A stretch of DNA of 49,977 nucleotides from Flavobacterium sp. Lineage in GTDB: Bacteria > Bacteroidota > Bacteroidia > Flavobacteriales > Flavobacteriaceae. Location: NCBI GenBank assembly GCA_016714905.1, contig JADKBW010000028.1, forward strand, positions 1 through 49,977, in the 5' to 3' direction. Of this stretch, positions 38,179 to 47,424 are shown piece by piece (position 1 is the first letter of the stretch; each line of letters begins with the position of its first letter). The position numbers and the translations under genes are program-made. The notes under the pieces were generated by a model. That model was not told the DNA's origin and made no database searches. It saw nothing but the letters and a program-made list of their open reading frames with translations.

Positions 38179-39530
38179 ATTTTATTTTCAATACCCAAAG
38201 GTCATTATTGCCTTTATTCTGCGTAACATCATTGTCACTACTTTGTGATTCCCCTACAATAATCAATTCCTTTGCTGCAGTTTGATAAAAATCTGATGCC
38301 ACATCTATTTTAGAGCCACCAAAAGTTTTCTGCCAGTAGATTTTGGAGTTGGCTTTATTATCAATTTCAAAAAGCCAAAAGTCGTTTTCGCCTTTATTAG
38401 CGTTGTCTCCTAAATTTCCTCGTGTATTTCCAACTACAACAAAATTGCCGTTGTCTATTTTCTTAATTGTAGTCGCGACATCAAACTCGGTGCCTCCAAA
38501 GGTTTTGCTCCAAATCAAATGTCCATGGTCACTAATATGGATTACCCAGGCATCAAAACTACCAATTGGATTGGTAACATCGCCGTCAGTACTGTTGGTT
38601 CGACCGGCAATCAAATAAGAATTGTTACCCGTTTTGCAAATACTGGTCGCCTGATCAATGCCGCTGCCACCATAATTTTCTTTCCAATGCAATTTGCCGT
38701 CAGCAGCTAATTTGATTACCCAAAAATCATAACTTCCTTTGTTATGCATGACATCAAAATTGGTACTTTCTGAGGAACCAACTAAAATCAATCCACCATC
38801 ATTGGCTTCGACAACATCATTAATTCGATCGTTAAGTGTTCCTCCAAAATAGCGATACCATACAAAATTTCCATTGGCATCCAACTTAATTCCTAAGTAC
38901 TCACCGACGCCATGCTGTGGCGCTGCAAATCGCATCGAATGTCCTTCCCCATTATTACCTGTTTCTCCTGTGCCTTCTATTCCAGAAAAGTCCGCAAAAC
39001 CAGCCACAAAATAACCGCCGTCTCTGGTTTGAATTATTTTGTGCGCATGATCGTGATTGGTAAATCCGTAATTTTTTGGTCCAAATTACATTGCCTTCGC
39101 CAGTAATTTTAGAAATGTAAAAATCGTGTAATCCAAGATTCCCTGGTACATCACCATCGTTACTCCCACTGTATCCCGAAATGATGTAATTACCATCACT
39201 TGTTGCAGCAATTGAAGTTCCATAGTCGTTTTCAGCACCGCCTATCGTTTTGCTCCATAACATCGCACCATTCGCATCTAATTTGGTCAACCAAATATCA
39301 GTTTGAGCATGCGTCTTAATGATATCTCCATCATTACTGCTGGTATATCCCAAGATCAACATGCCACCATCTGGTGTATTGACAATGCTATTCGTTTTTT
39401 CTTCTAATGAACCCCCGTAGGTTTTTGATACAACAACCTCCCGTTTTAAATCAACGGCAGTGTTGTCTGTTGCATCCTTTTCGCAACTCAGAATCAAAAA
39501 AAAGACAATAAGACAGCTTAGTTTTCTCAT
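38177..39530 (-). pseudogene. Propeller-like lipoprotein, frameshifted
   Basis: A lipoprotein of about 450 residues is split by one extra base in a run of six T (39072-39077, A on the coding strand). The N-terminal frame (39530 inward) has a lipoprotein signal with lipobox LILSCEKD. The second frame carries the rest to 38177. Removing one base restores VIWTKNYGFTNHDHAHKIIQ. The body holds repeats such as TPDGGMLILGYTSSNDGD, TSDGNYIISGYSGSNDGD and KTGNNSYLIAGRTNSTDGD, each with a W-x-x-K blade, so a beta-propeller is likely. It sits 0-1 bp from the choice-of-anchor B gene upstream and may be co-transcribed. Ligand unknown. Confidence 0.85.
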
Positions 39531-40939
39531 TATTTGATCATTAACTTCTTAGTAAAATCATTATTTACTTTTACAAAATACAATCCTTTGTTTAAGTCAG
39601 ACACATCATAACGGTCCGATTTATTGTAGCTTTTTATAGCCTTTCCCAACAAGTCATATAGTACTACGCTTTCGACCTCAACTTCAGAATTGACTGCAAA
39701 ATAAAGTGAAGCGGGATTTGGATACACTTTATAATCATTCGCTATAAAGGTTTCACTAGCAAGAATCGCATTTTTTCTCACAACAAATAATCCACGATCT
39801 ATATCACTAATGATGATCGTTCCGCTTGGGAAATAAGGATAATTATTCCAAGCGCCATTGAAATTCGCTGAATTATCTTCAGGATACGAGTCAAAAAAAC
39901 CAACTTCCGTCATTGTATTTGTCGCCGTGATATTGGATGTATTTAAAATGCGTAATCCAGCGGTATAGTTCGCAAGAAAGAATTCGTTCCCACGGACAAA
40001 GCCGTTGTGATCTATTGCTTCTGTTGGCCCAGAGTATTCTCCTTTCAATATGGGATTGTCTAAATCTGTCATATCAACAATGATTGATTTTGAGTTGAAA
40101 CCGAAGTTCAATTCATCTAATTCATCACCTAAGATCCAATATCTTTTATCCGAGGTAAACCAACCTTGATGCGTGTAACCAGTATTTCCGTAGAAAAAAG
40201 TAGAAAGGGTTGTTGGGTTTTGTTTATCGGTTACATCTACGATCACAACTTTAGTTTCATTGGCGCCAATAAACAATTCCTTTCCTTGGTGATCTGGATC
40301 TGGTCCGTCATAGATAATAATCTGAGCATCATGCGTATATTCTTCTGTAGCATAACCGAATGAGAAAGTCGGACTTACTGGATTTTGAAGATCCAAAACA
40401 TGTGGTCCGCCATTGAAAGTGCCAGTACCATCACAATATAAGAATCCTGATGTTTGATTTACGGATACGGTATGACAATTTCCAAAACCATCATAACGGG
40501 CATCAACAGTGAACGTCTGTGGCGTGGTAACATTTCTTAATCTGGTTAAATCAAAAATCTGCAAACCATGTCCATTGGCCTCGCTAACGATGTACGCATG
40601 GTTATTATAAACGGTTAATTCTCTCCAAATACTAGAGGAATTATTATGTGCATTCAATTTTCCTAGATAAATAGGCACACTTGGATTGGTAATATCTACA
40701 AATGCTGTATGCGTAGAACAGCCCATAAGTGCGTACTCTTTATTAGTTAAAGGATCAGTCCATCCCCAACAGCCGCTTCCTCTGGTGTTATTATTTCCTC
40801 CAATTTGAGGGAAATCCAATTGGGCCATCAAATCGATGTTGTTGCACGGATAAGCACCTGCAAAACCATTAACACAAGGTGTTTGCGCTTGCGATAAACC
40901 AGCGACTAATAAGGTACTAAGAAGTAAAAATTTTTTCAT
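39530..40939 (-). CDS. Choice-of-anchor B family T9SS protein
   Basis: The start at 40939 (MKKFLLLSTLLVAGLSQAQ) gives about 469 residues with a signal peptide; 8 residues encoded upstream are discounted. The body shows the choice-of-anchor B pattern of LVIVD-like repeats: ALMGCSTHTAFVDITNPSVP, HGLQIFDLTRLRNVTTPQTF, KVVIVDVTDKQNPTTLSTFF and SIIVDMTDLDNP. A propeller of LVIVD blades is expected. The last 75 residues (DYKVYPNPASLYFAVNSEVE to NNDFTKKLMIK) are a type A sorting domain, so this family member uses T9SS anchoring. It lies 23 bp downstream of lpdA on the same strand. Confidence 0.88.
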   Translation of the reverse strand: MKKFLLLSTLLVAGLSQAQTPCVNGFAGAYPCNNIDLMAQLDFPQIGGNNNTRGSGCWGWTDPLTNKEYALMGCSTHTAFVDITNPSVPIYLGKLNAHNNSSSIWRELTVYNNHAYIVSEANGHGLQIFDLTRLRNVTTPQTFTVDARYDGFGNCHTVSVNQTSGFLYCDGTGTFNGGPHVLDLQNPVSPTFSFGYATEEYTHDAQIIIYDGPDPDHQGKELFIGANETKVVIVDVTDKQNPTTLSTFFYGNTGYTHQGWFTSDKRYWILGDELDELNFGFNSKSIIVDMTDLDNPILKGEYSGPTEAIDHNGFVRGNEFFLANYTAGLRILNTSNITATNTMTEVGFFDSYPEDNSANFNGAWNNYPYFPSGTIIISDIDRGLFVVRKNAILASETFIANDYKVYPNPASLYFAVNSEVEVESVVLYDLLGKAIKSYNKSDRYDVSDLNKGLYFVKVNNDFTKKLMIK

Positions 40940-40962
40940 ATTGTTTTTTTTTGTTAAGACCA

Positions 40963-42366
40963 TTACACATGCAACGCTCTGTTATCTGTAGCTGCCAAAG
41001 CCGCTTCCTTTATAGCTTCTGCAAAAGTGGGATGGGCGTGACTCATTCTTGAAATATCTTCTGCTGAAGCTCTAAATTCCATTGCGGTAACTGCTTCGGC
41101 AATCAAATCGGCACAACGGGCACCAATCATATGAACACCTAAAACCTCATCGGTTTTGGCATCGGCGAGTATTTTAACAAACCCATCCAAATCGCCACCC
41201 GCTCTCGCACGTCCTAAAGCTTTAAATGGAAAACTTCCTGATTTGAAATTAACTCCCGCTTCTTTGAATTGCTCTTCTGTTTTTCCAACAGCAGCCACTT
41301 CTGGCCACGTATACACAACGCCTGGAATCAAATTGTAATCGATATGTGGTTTTTGACCCGCGATAATTTCAGCCACCATAGCTCCTTCTTCTTCGGCTTT
41401 GTGCGCTAACATGGCACCGCGAACCACATCACCAATCGCATAGATATTTGGCACGTTCGTTTGCAGATGATCATTGACTTCAACCATACCACGATCCGTT
41501 ACTTTTACACCAGCTTTGTCGGCATTTAATCCGTCGGTGTAAGGACGACGACCTACTGATACTAAGGCATAATCGCCTTCGAGAGAAATCACTTCTCCTT
41601 TCGGCGTTTCGGCTTGAACGGTAATGGCTTTTCCTTTTCGTTCTACCGACTTAACTTTATGCGACACGTAGAACTTCATGCCTTGTTTTTTGAGCACTTT
41701 GGTCAGTTCTTTAGAAAGCGAACTGTCCATGCCCGGAATGATACGGTCCATAAATTCAACCACAGAAACTTGAGCACCCAAACGCAAATAGACTTGTCCG
41801 AGTTCGATTCCGATGACACCGCCACCAATTATGACTAAATGTTTTGGAACTTCTTTTAATTTTAACGCTTCCGTAGAAGTGATGATACGTTCTTTGTCTA
41901 GTTTGATGAAAGGCAAATTGGATGGTTTAGAACCCGTCGCAATAATAATATTTTTGCCCTCGATCGTTTCTGAGGTTCCGTCGGCTTTGGCAATAGCAAC
42001 ATGAGTAGCATCTACAAAGGAACCCAATCCTTCAAAAACGGTGATTTTGTTTTTGTCCATGAGGAACTTCACGCCACCCGAAGTTTGATCCACCACCGCT
42101 TGTTTGCGCGCAATCATTTTCTCCAAATTGATTTTGACGTTGCCAGACACTTCGATACCGTGATCTGCAAAATGCTGTAATTCCTCGTAATGATGCGATG
42201 ATGCCAATAAGGCTTTGGATGGAATACAACCTACGTTTAAGCAAGTGCCTCCTAAGGTAGAATATTTCTCGATGATCGCGGTTTTGAAACCCAATTGGGC
42301 ACAACGAATGGCAGATACATATCCGCCTGGACCTGAACCTATAATGACTACGTCAAATGAACTCAT
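40963..42366 (-). CDS. lpdA: Dihydrolipoyl dehydrogenase (E3)
   Basis: A 467-residue flavoprotein disulfide reductase. The N-terminal FAD motif GSGPGGYVSAIRCAQLG is at about 11-27. The redox-active pair GGTCLNVGCIPSK has Cys at about 42 and 47. The NAD motif is IGGGVIGIELGQVY. The FAD-contact motif is NIYAIGDVVRG. The dimer-interface His-Glu pair lies in HAHPTFAEAIKEA near 445. It reoxidises dihydrolipoamide in the pyruvate, oxoglutarate or branched-chain dehydrogenase complexes or the glycine cleavage system. No E1 or E2 gene is nearby, so which complex it serves cannot be told. Confidence 0.97.
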   Translation of the reverse strand: MSSFDVVIIGSGPGGYVSAIRCAQLGFKTAIIEKYSTLGGTCLNVGCIPSKALLASSHHYEELQHFADHGIEVSGNVKINLEKMIARKQAVVDQTSGGVKFLMDKNKITVFEGLGSFVDATHVAIAKADGTSETIEGKNIIIATGSKPSNLPFIKLDKERIITSTEALKLKEVPKHLVIIGGGVIGIELGQVYLRLGAQVSVVEFMDRIIPGMDSSLSKELTKVLKKQGMKFYVSHKVKSVERKGKAITVQAETPKGEVISLEGDYALVSVGRRPYTDGLNADKAGVKVTDRGMVEVNDHLQTNVPNIYAIGDVVRGAMLAHKAEEEGAMVAEIIAGQKPHIDYNLIPGVVYTWPEVAAVGKTEEQFKEAGVNFKSGSFPFKALGRARAGGDLDGFVKILADAKTDEVLGVHMIGARCADLIAEAVTAMEFRASAEDISRMSHAHPTFAEAIKEAALAATDNRALHV

Positions 42367-42405
42367 AGAATCTTATGTATTGAAGTGATTTTTAAAAATG
42401 ATGCA

Positions 42406-42432
42406 CAAATTTAAAGTATTTTGTTGTACAAA
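42406..42432 (-). promoter_or_regulatory. Possible lpdA promoter
   Basis: On the minus strand TAAATTTG (42406-42413) fits the -7 element and TTTG (42429-42432) is a -33 candidate, but the 15-base spacer is short for this class. The lpdA ATG is about 40 bases downstream. Confidence 0.4.
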
Positions 42433-42467
42433 AAACGGTTGCTATGGCATATTTAACATCTGTAGAA

Positions 42468-42920
42468 CTACAGTTGAAAAGCCGTCGTATTCTTGACTTC
42501 ACCGATCATAAAGGTGCTATGCGTGCTTCCAATATGTTGCAAAGTCGTTAGTTTGGTGACCATAAATTCGCGGTATTCTTCCATATTGTTGACGCAGATT
42601 TTCAGGATGTAATCGTAATCACCGCTGACATGAAAGCACTCTAAAACCTCATCGAGTTGCACCACTTGACTTTCAAACGTCGTCAGAAAATCGCGGGAGT
42701 GTTGCAGGAGTTTGATGTGGCAAAACACCACAAATCCTTTGTTGATTTTATTCCGATTGAGCAAGACCACATATTTGTCGATGATGCCTTCGCGCTCGAG
42801 TTTCTTAATGCGTTCATATACCGCCGTAACCGATAGATTGAGTTTCAAGGACAATTCTTTCGTTGTTTTTTTGCAGTCGGTTTGAAGGAGTGTGAGGAGT
42901 TTTTTGTCGATGTTATCCAT
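42468..42920 (-). CDS. Lrp/AsnC family transcriptional regulator
   Basis: A 150-residue regulator. The N-terminal HTH (DKKLLTLLQTDCKKTTKELS to LNLSVTAVYERIKKLEREG) is followed by the linker IIDKYVVLLNRNKI and a C-terminal RAM domain (GFVVFCHIKLLQHSR, SGDYDYILKICVNNMEEY, STFMIGEVKNTTAF), where amino acids bind at the dimer interface. It is divergent from the Cys/Met PLP enzyme at 43334 and is its most likely regulator. Oddly, the 5' leader is a 7-bp tandem array that begins 4 bases from the start codon. Confidence 0.93.
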   Translation of the reverse strand: MDNIDKKLLTLLQTDCKKTTKELSLKLNLSVTAVYERIKKLEREGIIDKYVVLLNRNKINKGFVVFCHIKLLQHSRDFLTTFESQVVQLDEVLECFHVSGDYDYILKICVNNMEEYREFMVTKLTTLQHIGSTHSTFMIGEVKNTTAFQL

Positions 42921-42924
42921 GGTG

Positions 42925-43040
42925 GTTGTGGGTTGTGGTTGTACGTTGTAAGTTGTACGTTGTAAGTTGTACGTTGTAAGTTGTGGGTTGTACGTTGTAC
43001 GTTGTACGTTGTAAGTTGTAAGTTGTGGGTTGTGGGTTGA
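42925..43040. repeat. Heptamer tandem array upstream of lrp
   Basis: About 16 copies of a GTTGTNN heptamer (GTTGTAC, GTTGTAA, GTTGTGG), with one 6-base unit near the left end. It begins four bases from the Lrp start codon, so on the minus strand it forms the translation-initiation leader. The right flank reads GAAAATCAAAAATCGTTAATC and resembles the flank of the array at 44536-44633. From 43041 to 43240 the gap is AT-rich with nothing recognised. Confidence 0.93.
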
Positions 43041-43240
43041 AAATCAAAAATCGTTAATCGTCAATCATCAGTTTGAAAACTTTGAAATATTCTATAGAAT
43101 TATAACTTAATAGTTAATAAATGACAAATAAACTACAATTTTATCATATACTAGTTTTAAAATCTAAATAAAATACAATCTATTGTTTTTATGTTTTATA
43201 ACTTGTTGTTTTGATAGTGAATTATTAATTATAAATCAAC

Positions 43241-43328
43241 AGCCCTAGCCCCGATTGCAGCGGCATCCTTTTGTTCTGGCGTTCAGAACAAAAGATAGAG
43301 CGAAAAGCGGGAATGGCTTCTAAAAAAA
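43241..43328 (+). ncRNA. Flavo-1-like structured RNA
   Basis: The segment starts AGCCCTAGCCCCGATTGCAG and contains a strong hairpin, TTTTGTTCT (43270-43278) with AGAACAAAA (43285-43293), around a GGCGTTC-like loop. AGCC (43241-43244) pairs with GGCT (43315-43318), and CCCG (43250-43253) pairs with CGGG (43308-43311). The layout matches, from memory, the Flavo-1 RNA motif found in Flavobacteria and others, whose function is unknown. It ends just before an A-rich tract and the ATG at 43334, so it may lie in that gene's leader. Confidence 0.65.
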
Positions 43329-43333
43329 ACAAT

Positions 43334-44536
43334 ATGAAAGATTTTAATCCGGCAGATCGCATTCAAGATTTGCAATATTTTGGTGAATTTGGTGGCGTAA
43401 ACCCATCCATTTCGGACAGTTCAACCTATACGTTTCTCTCCGCCAAAACCATGTTCGACACTTTTGAAGGCAACGCGGAAGGTTGCTATTTGTATTCGCG
43501 TCACTCCTCGCCTAGTAATCTCTATTTAGACAAAGCGATGGCGGCCATGGAAGGCACGGAAGCCGCGAATGTTTCCGCTTCAGGAATGGGCGCAATTACA
43601 CCAACGTTGTTGCAATTGTGCGGGAATGGCGACCATATCGTGTCGAGCAGAACGATTTACGGCGGCACTTATGCGTTTTTGAAGAACTTCACGCCAAGAT
43701 TTGGGATTCAAACCACTTTTGTGGATATCACAAAATTGGATGTCGTTGAAGCTGCCATCACGCCTAACACCAAAGTTTTGTACTGCGAAACTGTGAGCAA
43801 TCCGTTGTTGGAAGTTGCGGACATTGCGAGTTTGGCGAAAATTGCAAAAAAGCATCATATCAAACTAGTTGTGGACAATACGTTTTCTCCTTTGTCTGTA
43901 GCACCAGCAAAATTGGGTGCTGATATTGTGATTCACAGTTTGACAAAATATATTAACGGCAGTAGCGATACCGTGGGTGGTGTGACTTGTGCGTCGCGTG
44001 AATTTATCAATAGTTTGAAGGATGTGAACAATGGCGCGAGCATGCTTTTGGGTCCAACGATGGACAGTTTACGCTCGGCTTCCGTCATGAAAAACTTACG
44101 GACTTTGCACATTCGCATGAAACAACACAGTCATAATGCACAATATTTGGCAGAGCGTTTTGAAAAAGATGGTCTGAAAACGGTTTATCCAGGATTGGCG
44201 AGTCACCCGAGTCATGAAGTGTATAAAAACATGATCAATCCAGAATATGGTTTTGGCGGGATGATGACCCTTGATGTAGGCAGTTTGGACAAAGCCAACG
44301 AATTGATGGAACTCATGCAAGAACGCAACTTGGGTTATTTGGCAGTGAGTTTGGGCTTTTATAAAACTTTGTTTAGCGCGCCGGGAACGTCAACATCGAG
44401 TGAGATTCCGTTGGACGAGCAAAAAGAAATGGGACTGACCGATGGCTTGATTCGTTTTTCGATTGGTTTGGATAATGATATTGAAAGAACGTATTTGGCG
44501 ATGAAAGCTTGCATGGTGGAATTGGGGGTTTTGTAG
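43334..44536 (+). CDS. Cys/Met metabolism PLP-dependent lyase (methionine gamma-lyase-like)
   Basis: The ATG at 43334 (MKDFNPADRIQDLQYFGEFG) gives 400 residues. An upstream in-frame start at 43271 is rejected because those bases are the structured RNA. The PLP lysine is in SLTKYINGSSD at about 205, the Asp pairing with the cofactor nitrogen in VVDNTFSPL at about 181, and the phosphate loop in SASGMGAITPTLLQL. The fold is type I, Cys/Met metabolism family. Homologues cleave methionine, cystathionine or homocysteine; the exact reaction is not set by these motifs. A divergent Lrp gene is the likely regulator. Confidence 0.88.
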   Translation: MKDFNPADRIQDLQYFGEFGGVNPSISDSSTYTFLSAKTMFDTFEGNAEGCYLYSRHSSPSNLYLDKAMAAMEGTEAANVSASGMGAITPTLLQLCGNGDHIVSSRTIYGGTYAFLKNFTPRFGIQTTFVDITKLDVVEAAITPNTKVLYCETVSNPLLEVADIASLAKIAKKHHIKLVVDNTFSPLSVAPAKLGADIVIHSLTKYINGSSDTVGGVTCASREFINSLKDVNNGASMLLGPTMDSLRSASVMKNLRTLHIRMKQHSHNAQYLAERFEKDGLKTVYPGLASHPSHEVYKNMINPEYGFGGMMTLDVGSLDKANELMELMQERNLGYLAVSLGFYKTLFSAPGTSTSSEIPLDEQKEMGLTDGLIRFSIGLDNDIERTYLAMKACMVELGVL

Positions 44537-44633
44537 TTGTGGGTTTTGGGTTGTAGGTTGTAGGTTGTGGGTTGTAGGTTGTAGGTTGTAAGTTGTAAGT
44601 TGTAAGTTGTAGGTTGTAGGTTGTGGGTTGTGA
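44536..44633. repeat. Heptamer tandem array downstream of the PLP enzyme
   Basis: About 14 units of GTTGTAG, GTTGTAA or GTTGTGG with one variant (GTTTTGG) start at the last base of the PLP enzyme's stop codon. The right flank GAATCAAAAATCAACACTCG and then TTAATC resembles the right flank of the array at 42925-43040, so both look like copies of one element. Confidence 0.93.
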
Positions 44634-44671
44634 ATCAAAAATCAACACTCGTTAATCTTTGAATTGAAAGA

Positions 44672-44713
44672 GACAAGAAACAAGAAACAAGAAACAAGAA
44701 ACAAGAAACAAGA
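44672..44713. repeat. Second-type heptamer array (AAGAAAC)
   Basis: Nearly perfect tandem copies of AAGAAAC (about five to six units) lie 40 bp after the GTTGTAN array. The unit differs but has the same 7-bp length. Slippage at such arrays is common. Confidence 0.9.
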
Positions 44714-44740
44714 TAATTTTAGTTTTAGTTAATTTGTTGC

Positions 44741-44776
44741 AATCCGTTGAAGAGCATTTTTCAGCGGATTTTTTAT
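44741..44776 (+). terminator. Intrinsic terminator of the PLP enzyme gene
   Basis: AATCCGTTGAA (44741-44751), loop GAGCATTT, TTCAGCGGATT (44760-44770), then a T tract. The 11-bp stem includes one T-G pair. It is separated from the coding end by both heptamer arrays. Confidence 0.85.
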
Positions 44777-44820
44777 TTCGAATTCTAAGTCAAACCCATC
44801 GAATTCTATTTGGCAAGGTG

Positions 44821-44847
44821 TTGTTTGTTTTTGATTATTTAACTTTG
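44821..44847 (+). promoter_or_regulatory. Promoter candidate for the LRR protein gene
   Basis: TTG (44821-44823), a 16-base spacer and TAACTTTG (44840-44847) fit the Bacteroidota promoter type. The start codon at 44916 leaves a leader of about 65 bases. Confidence 0.5.
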
Positions 44848-44915
44848 AAATAAAGCGAAAACGTTAGTGTATTGAATATTAATAAGGTAACTTTACGGAG
44901 CTAAAACTTCTTTTT

Positions 44916-47320
44916 ATGAAAAAAATGTACTTTTCTTCGCTTTTTGTTTTTATTTCTCTATTGTCTTTCGGGCAGATTGTAAATATTCCGGATGCGAATT
45001 TTAAAGCAAAACTATTGGCGGCCTCGCCTACTAATTCGATTGCTGCCTCTGCAGCGACTACCGCAGTGGCCATTGATACTAATGCAGATGGTGAAATTCA
45101 AGTTAGTGAAGCTTCGTTGATTACATATCTGGATGTAAATAGTGCAAATATAGCGTCTTTAGAAGGCATCGCAGCCTTTACCAACTTGACCTCTTTGAGA
45201 TGCTCAACCAATAATCTGGTAAGTTTAGATGTAACAGCACAAACCAATTTGCTTTATTTATATTGTAATAATAATACACTTTTAAGTTTGACGGGATTAA
45301 GTCCTTTACTTAATTGGCTAGATTGTTCCTTCAATCAATTGACTTCGTTAAGTACATTTTCACAAGTAAATTTGGGAGGACTCCAATGTAACAACAATTT
45401 ATTGCAAGAACTTATTCTGCCTAATTCGTCAACCAATCCATATACGGACGCTTCTTACAATCAGTTAACTACTATTGATTTGAGTTCTATTGCTAACTTA
45501 CAACAACTGATTTTAAGTCATAACAATCTTACTGCTATTGATTTTAATCATCCAAGTGGCATTGTAAACAACAGTGATATCAGCTATCTTGACCTTTCGT
45601 ATAATCCTTTGGTTTCTTTAAACATCAACAGTTTTCGAAGTCCAAACGCACAAGCACCAGGCGATACTTTAAATCTAAGTAATACTTTGCTGACGGAAAT
45701 AACCCTTCCTTTAGCTAAGTTTAGATTTTATTTTGTAGGCAATAATCCAAACTTAGTTTTCTTATCAGTAAAAAACCAAGCCAATCTAATCAATTATAGT
45801 CAATGTGGTGATTGTGGTTTTTACTGTGGTACTAACCCGCTATTAAGTACAATCTGTATTGCTGACAGTTCGAATAGCTATTTGCAAAGTTATTTTGGGA
45901 ATGATACTACAATCAATTTCACGACGTATTGTTCTTTTACTCCAAGTGGTGTTTATAATACCATTAGCGGAAATATTAAGTTCGATTTAGATGCTGATGG
46001 TTGTAACGATGCCGATGCCTTGGCGCCTAATATTCCAATTAAAATAGTTCGTGCAGCACAAGATTTAGGACGTGCCTTTACGAATGAAACTGGTAACTAC
46101 ACGACGTATTCTAACTCGACTTCTCAAACTACATTAACTCCACAATTCTCAAATTCCTATTTTACAGTAACTCCCGCATCTTACACTTCATCATTTACTG
46201 GATTTGGCAATACGGAAACTGCCAATTTCTGTATCGCAGCCAATGGTGTGCACAACGATTTAGAAGCAGGTATCATTGCCATAACACCAGCACGTCCTGG
46301 ATTTGATGCCACCTATAGAGTCGTATATAAAAACAAAGGAACAACTACGCAATCCGGAACTGTAACCTTTTATTTTAACGACTTTTATTGTGATTTTATG
46401 AATGCATCTTCAGTTCCGAATAGTATACAGCCCGATTTGTTGACTTGGACATTTACCAATTTAGCGCCATTAGAAACCCGTGAAATTACTATTGTTTTGA
46501 ATGTCAATTCTCCTATAGAAACACCAGCTGTAAACGCTGGCGATCTATTATATTTTAACTCGCAAGTTTCTCCGTCAACAACAGATGAAACCTACATGGA
46601 TAATAGTGCCAAACTTACACAAATAGTACTTGGCTCATTTGATCCGAATGACAAACAAGTTTCTGCTTTGGGATTCTACTTTGAATATGCAGACCTAGAA
46701 GACTTGTACTACACCATTCGCTTTCAAAATCTAGGTACTTTCGCCGCAGAAAACGTAGTTGTTAGTGATGTCCTTTCTACTAATTTAGATGCAAATAAGC
46801 TGCAAATGGTATCGGCAAGCCATCCATACGTGAGCAGATACAATGCCGCTACCAGAAAATTAGAGTTTATTTTTGAAGGAATTAATCTTCCTGCTGCCAT
46901 CGATAATGAACCCGCAAGTCATGGCTATGTTTCCTTTAAAATTAAACCAATATTGACAATATCACCAGGACAAATTATCGAAAACAATGCGGATATCTAT
47001 TTTGATTTTAATGCGCCAATAACTACAAATACTGCATCAACAATTATTGAGACTTTACTAAAAACTGATGATTTTAGCAACTCTGAATTTACATTACATC
47101 CCAATCCTGCAAAAATACGGTAAATGTAAACGTTGCTTCTGGAGTAAGATTAAAATCCATTTCCATCTACAATCCACTAGGACAATTGGTCAAAACTCTT
47201 GTTGACGCTGACTTAAATTCGTCATTAACGGTAGATGTATCTGCGTTAAGAGCTGGAACGTATTTTATGGAAATTAATGCTAATCAAGGGAAAATAACTA
47301 AGAAGTTTGTGAAACTTTAA
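44916..47320 (+). pseudogene. Leucine-rich-repeat T9SS protein, C-terminal frameshift
   Basis: A roughly 801-residue protein whose last 65 residues are thrown out of frame by one missing A in AAAAA at 47111-47115; the first frame then stops at 47123. A signal peptide (MKKMYFSSLFVFISLLSFGQ) precedes an EF-like segment (DTNADGEIQVSEASLITYLD). Leucine-rich repeats follow to about residue 320 (NLTSLRCSTNNLVSLDVTAQ, NLLYLYCNNNTLLSLTGLSP). A DUF11-like domain carries FDPNDKQVSALGFYFEYADL. The restored tail (NVNVASGVRLKSISIYNPLG to GKITKKFVKL) is a type A sorting domain. Surface or secreted; partner unknown. Confidence 0.88.
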
Positions 47321-47424
47321 AACAAAGACATTAGCTTCGACTTGAGGGAAGTGAACAAACGAGTTAAACTTACGATGGCATTTGACAGTGGTTAGCGATC
47401 CGTACATTTTGAAGTTTATTTATT

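Noticed and set aside
42925..43040. CRISPR array
   Set aside because: Units are 7 bp in direct tandem without spacers, and no cas gene is nearby.
43271..43333. N-terminal extension of the PLP enzyme
   Set aside because: The bases form a conserved-looking RNA structure, and the peptide has no family similarity; the ATG at 43334 fits homologues.
44373..44648. Proline/threonine-rich minus-strand frame over the heptamer array
   Set aside because: Its repeats (QPTTYNL) are just the translation of the 7-bp tandem array, and it runs into the PLP enzyme gene.
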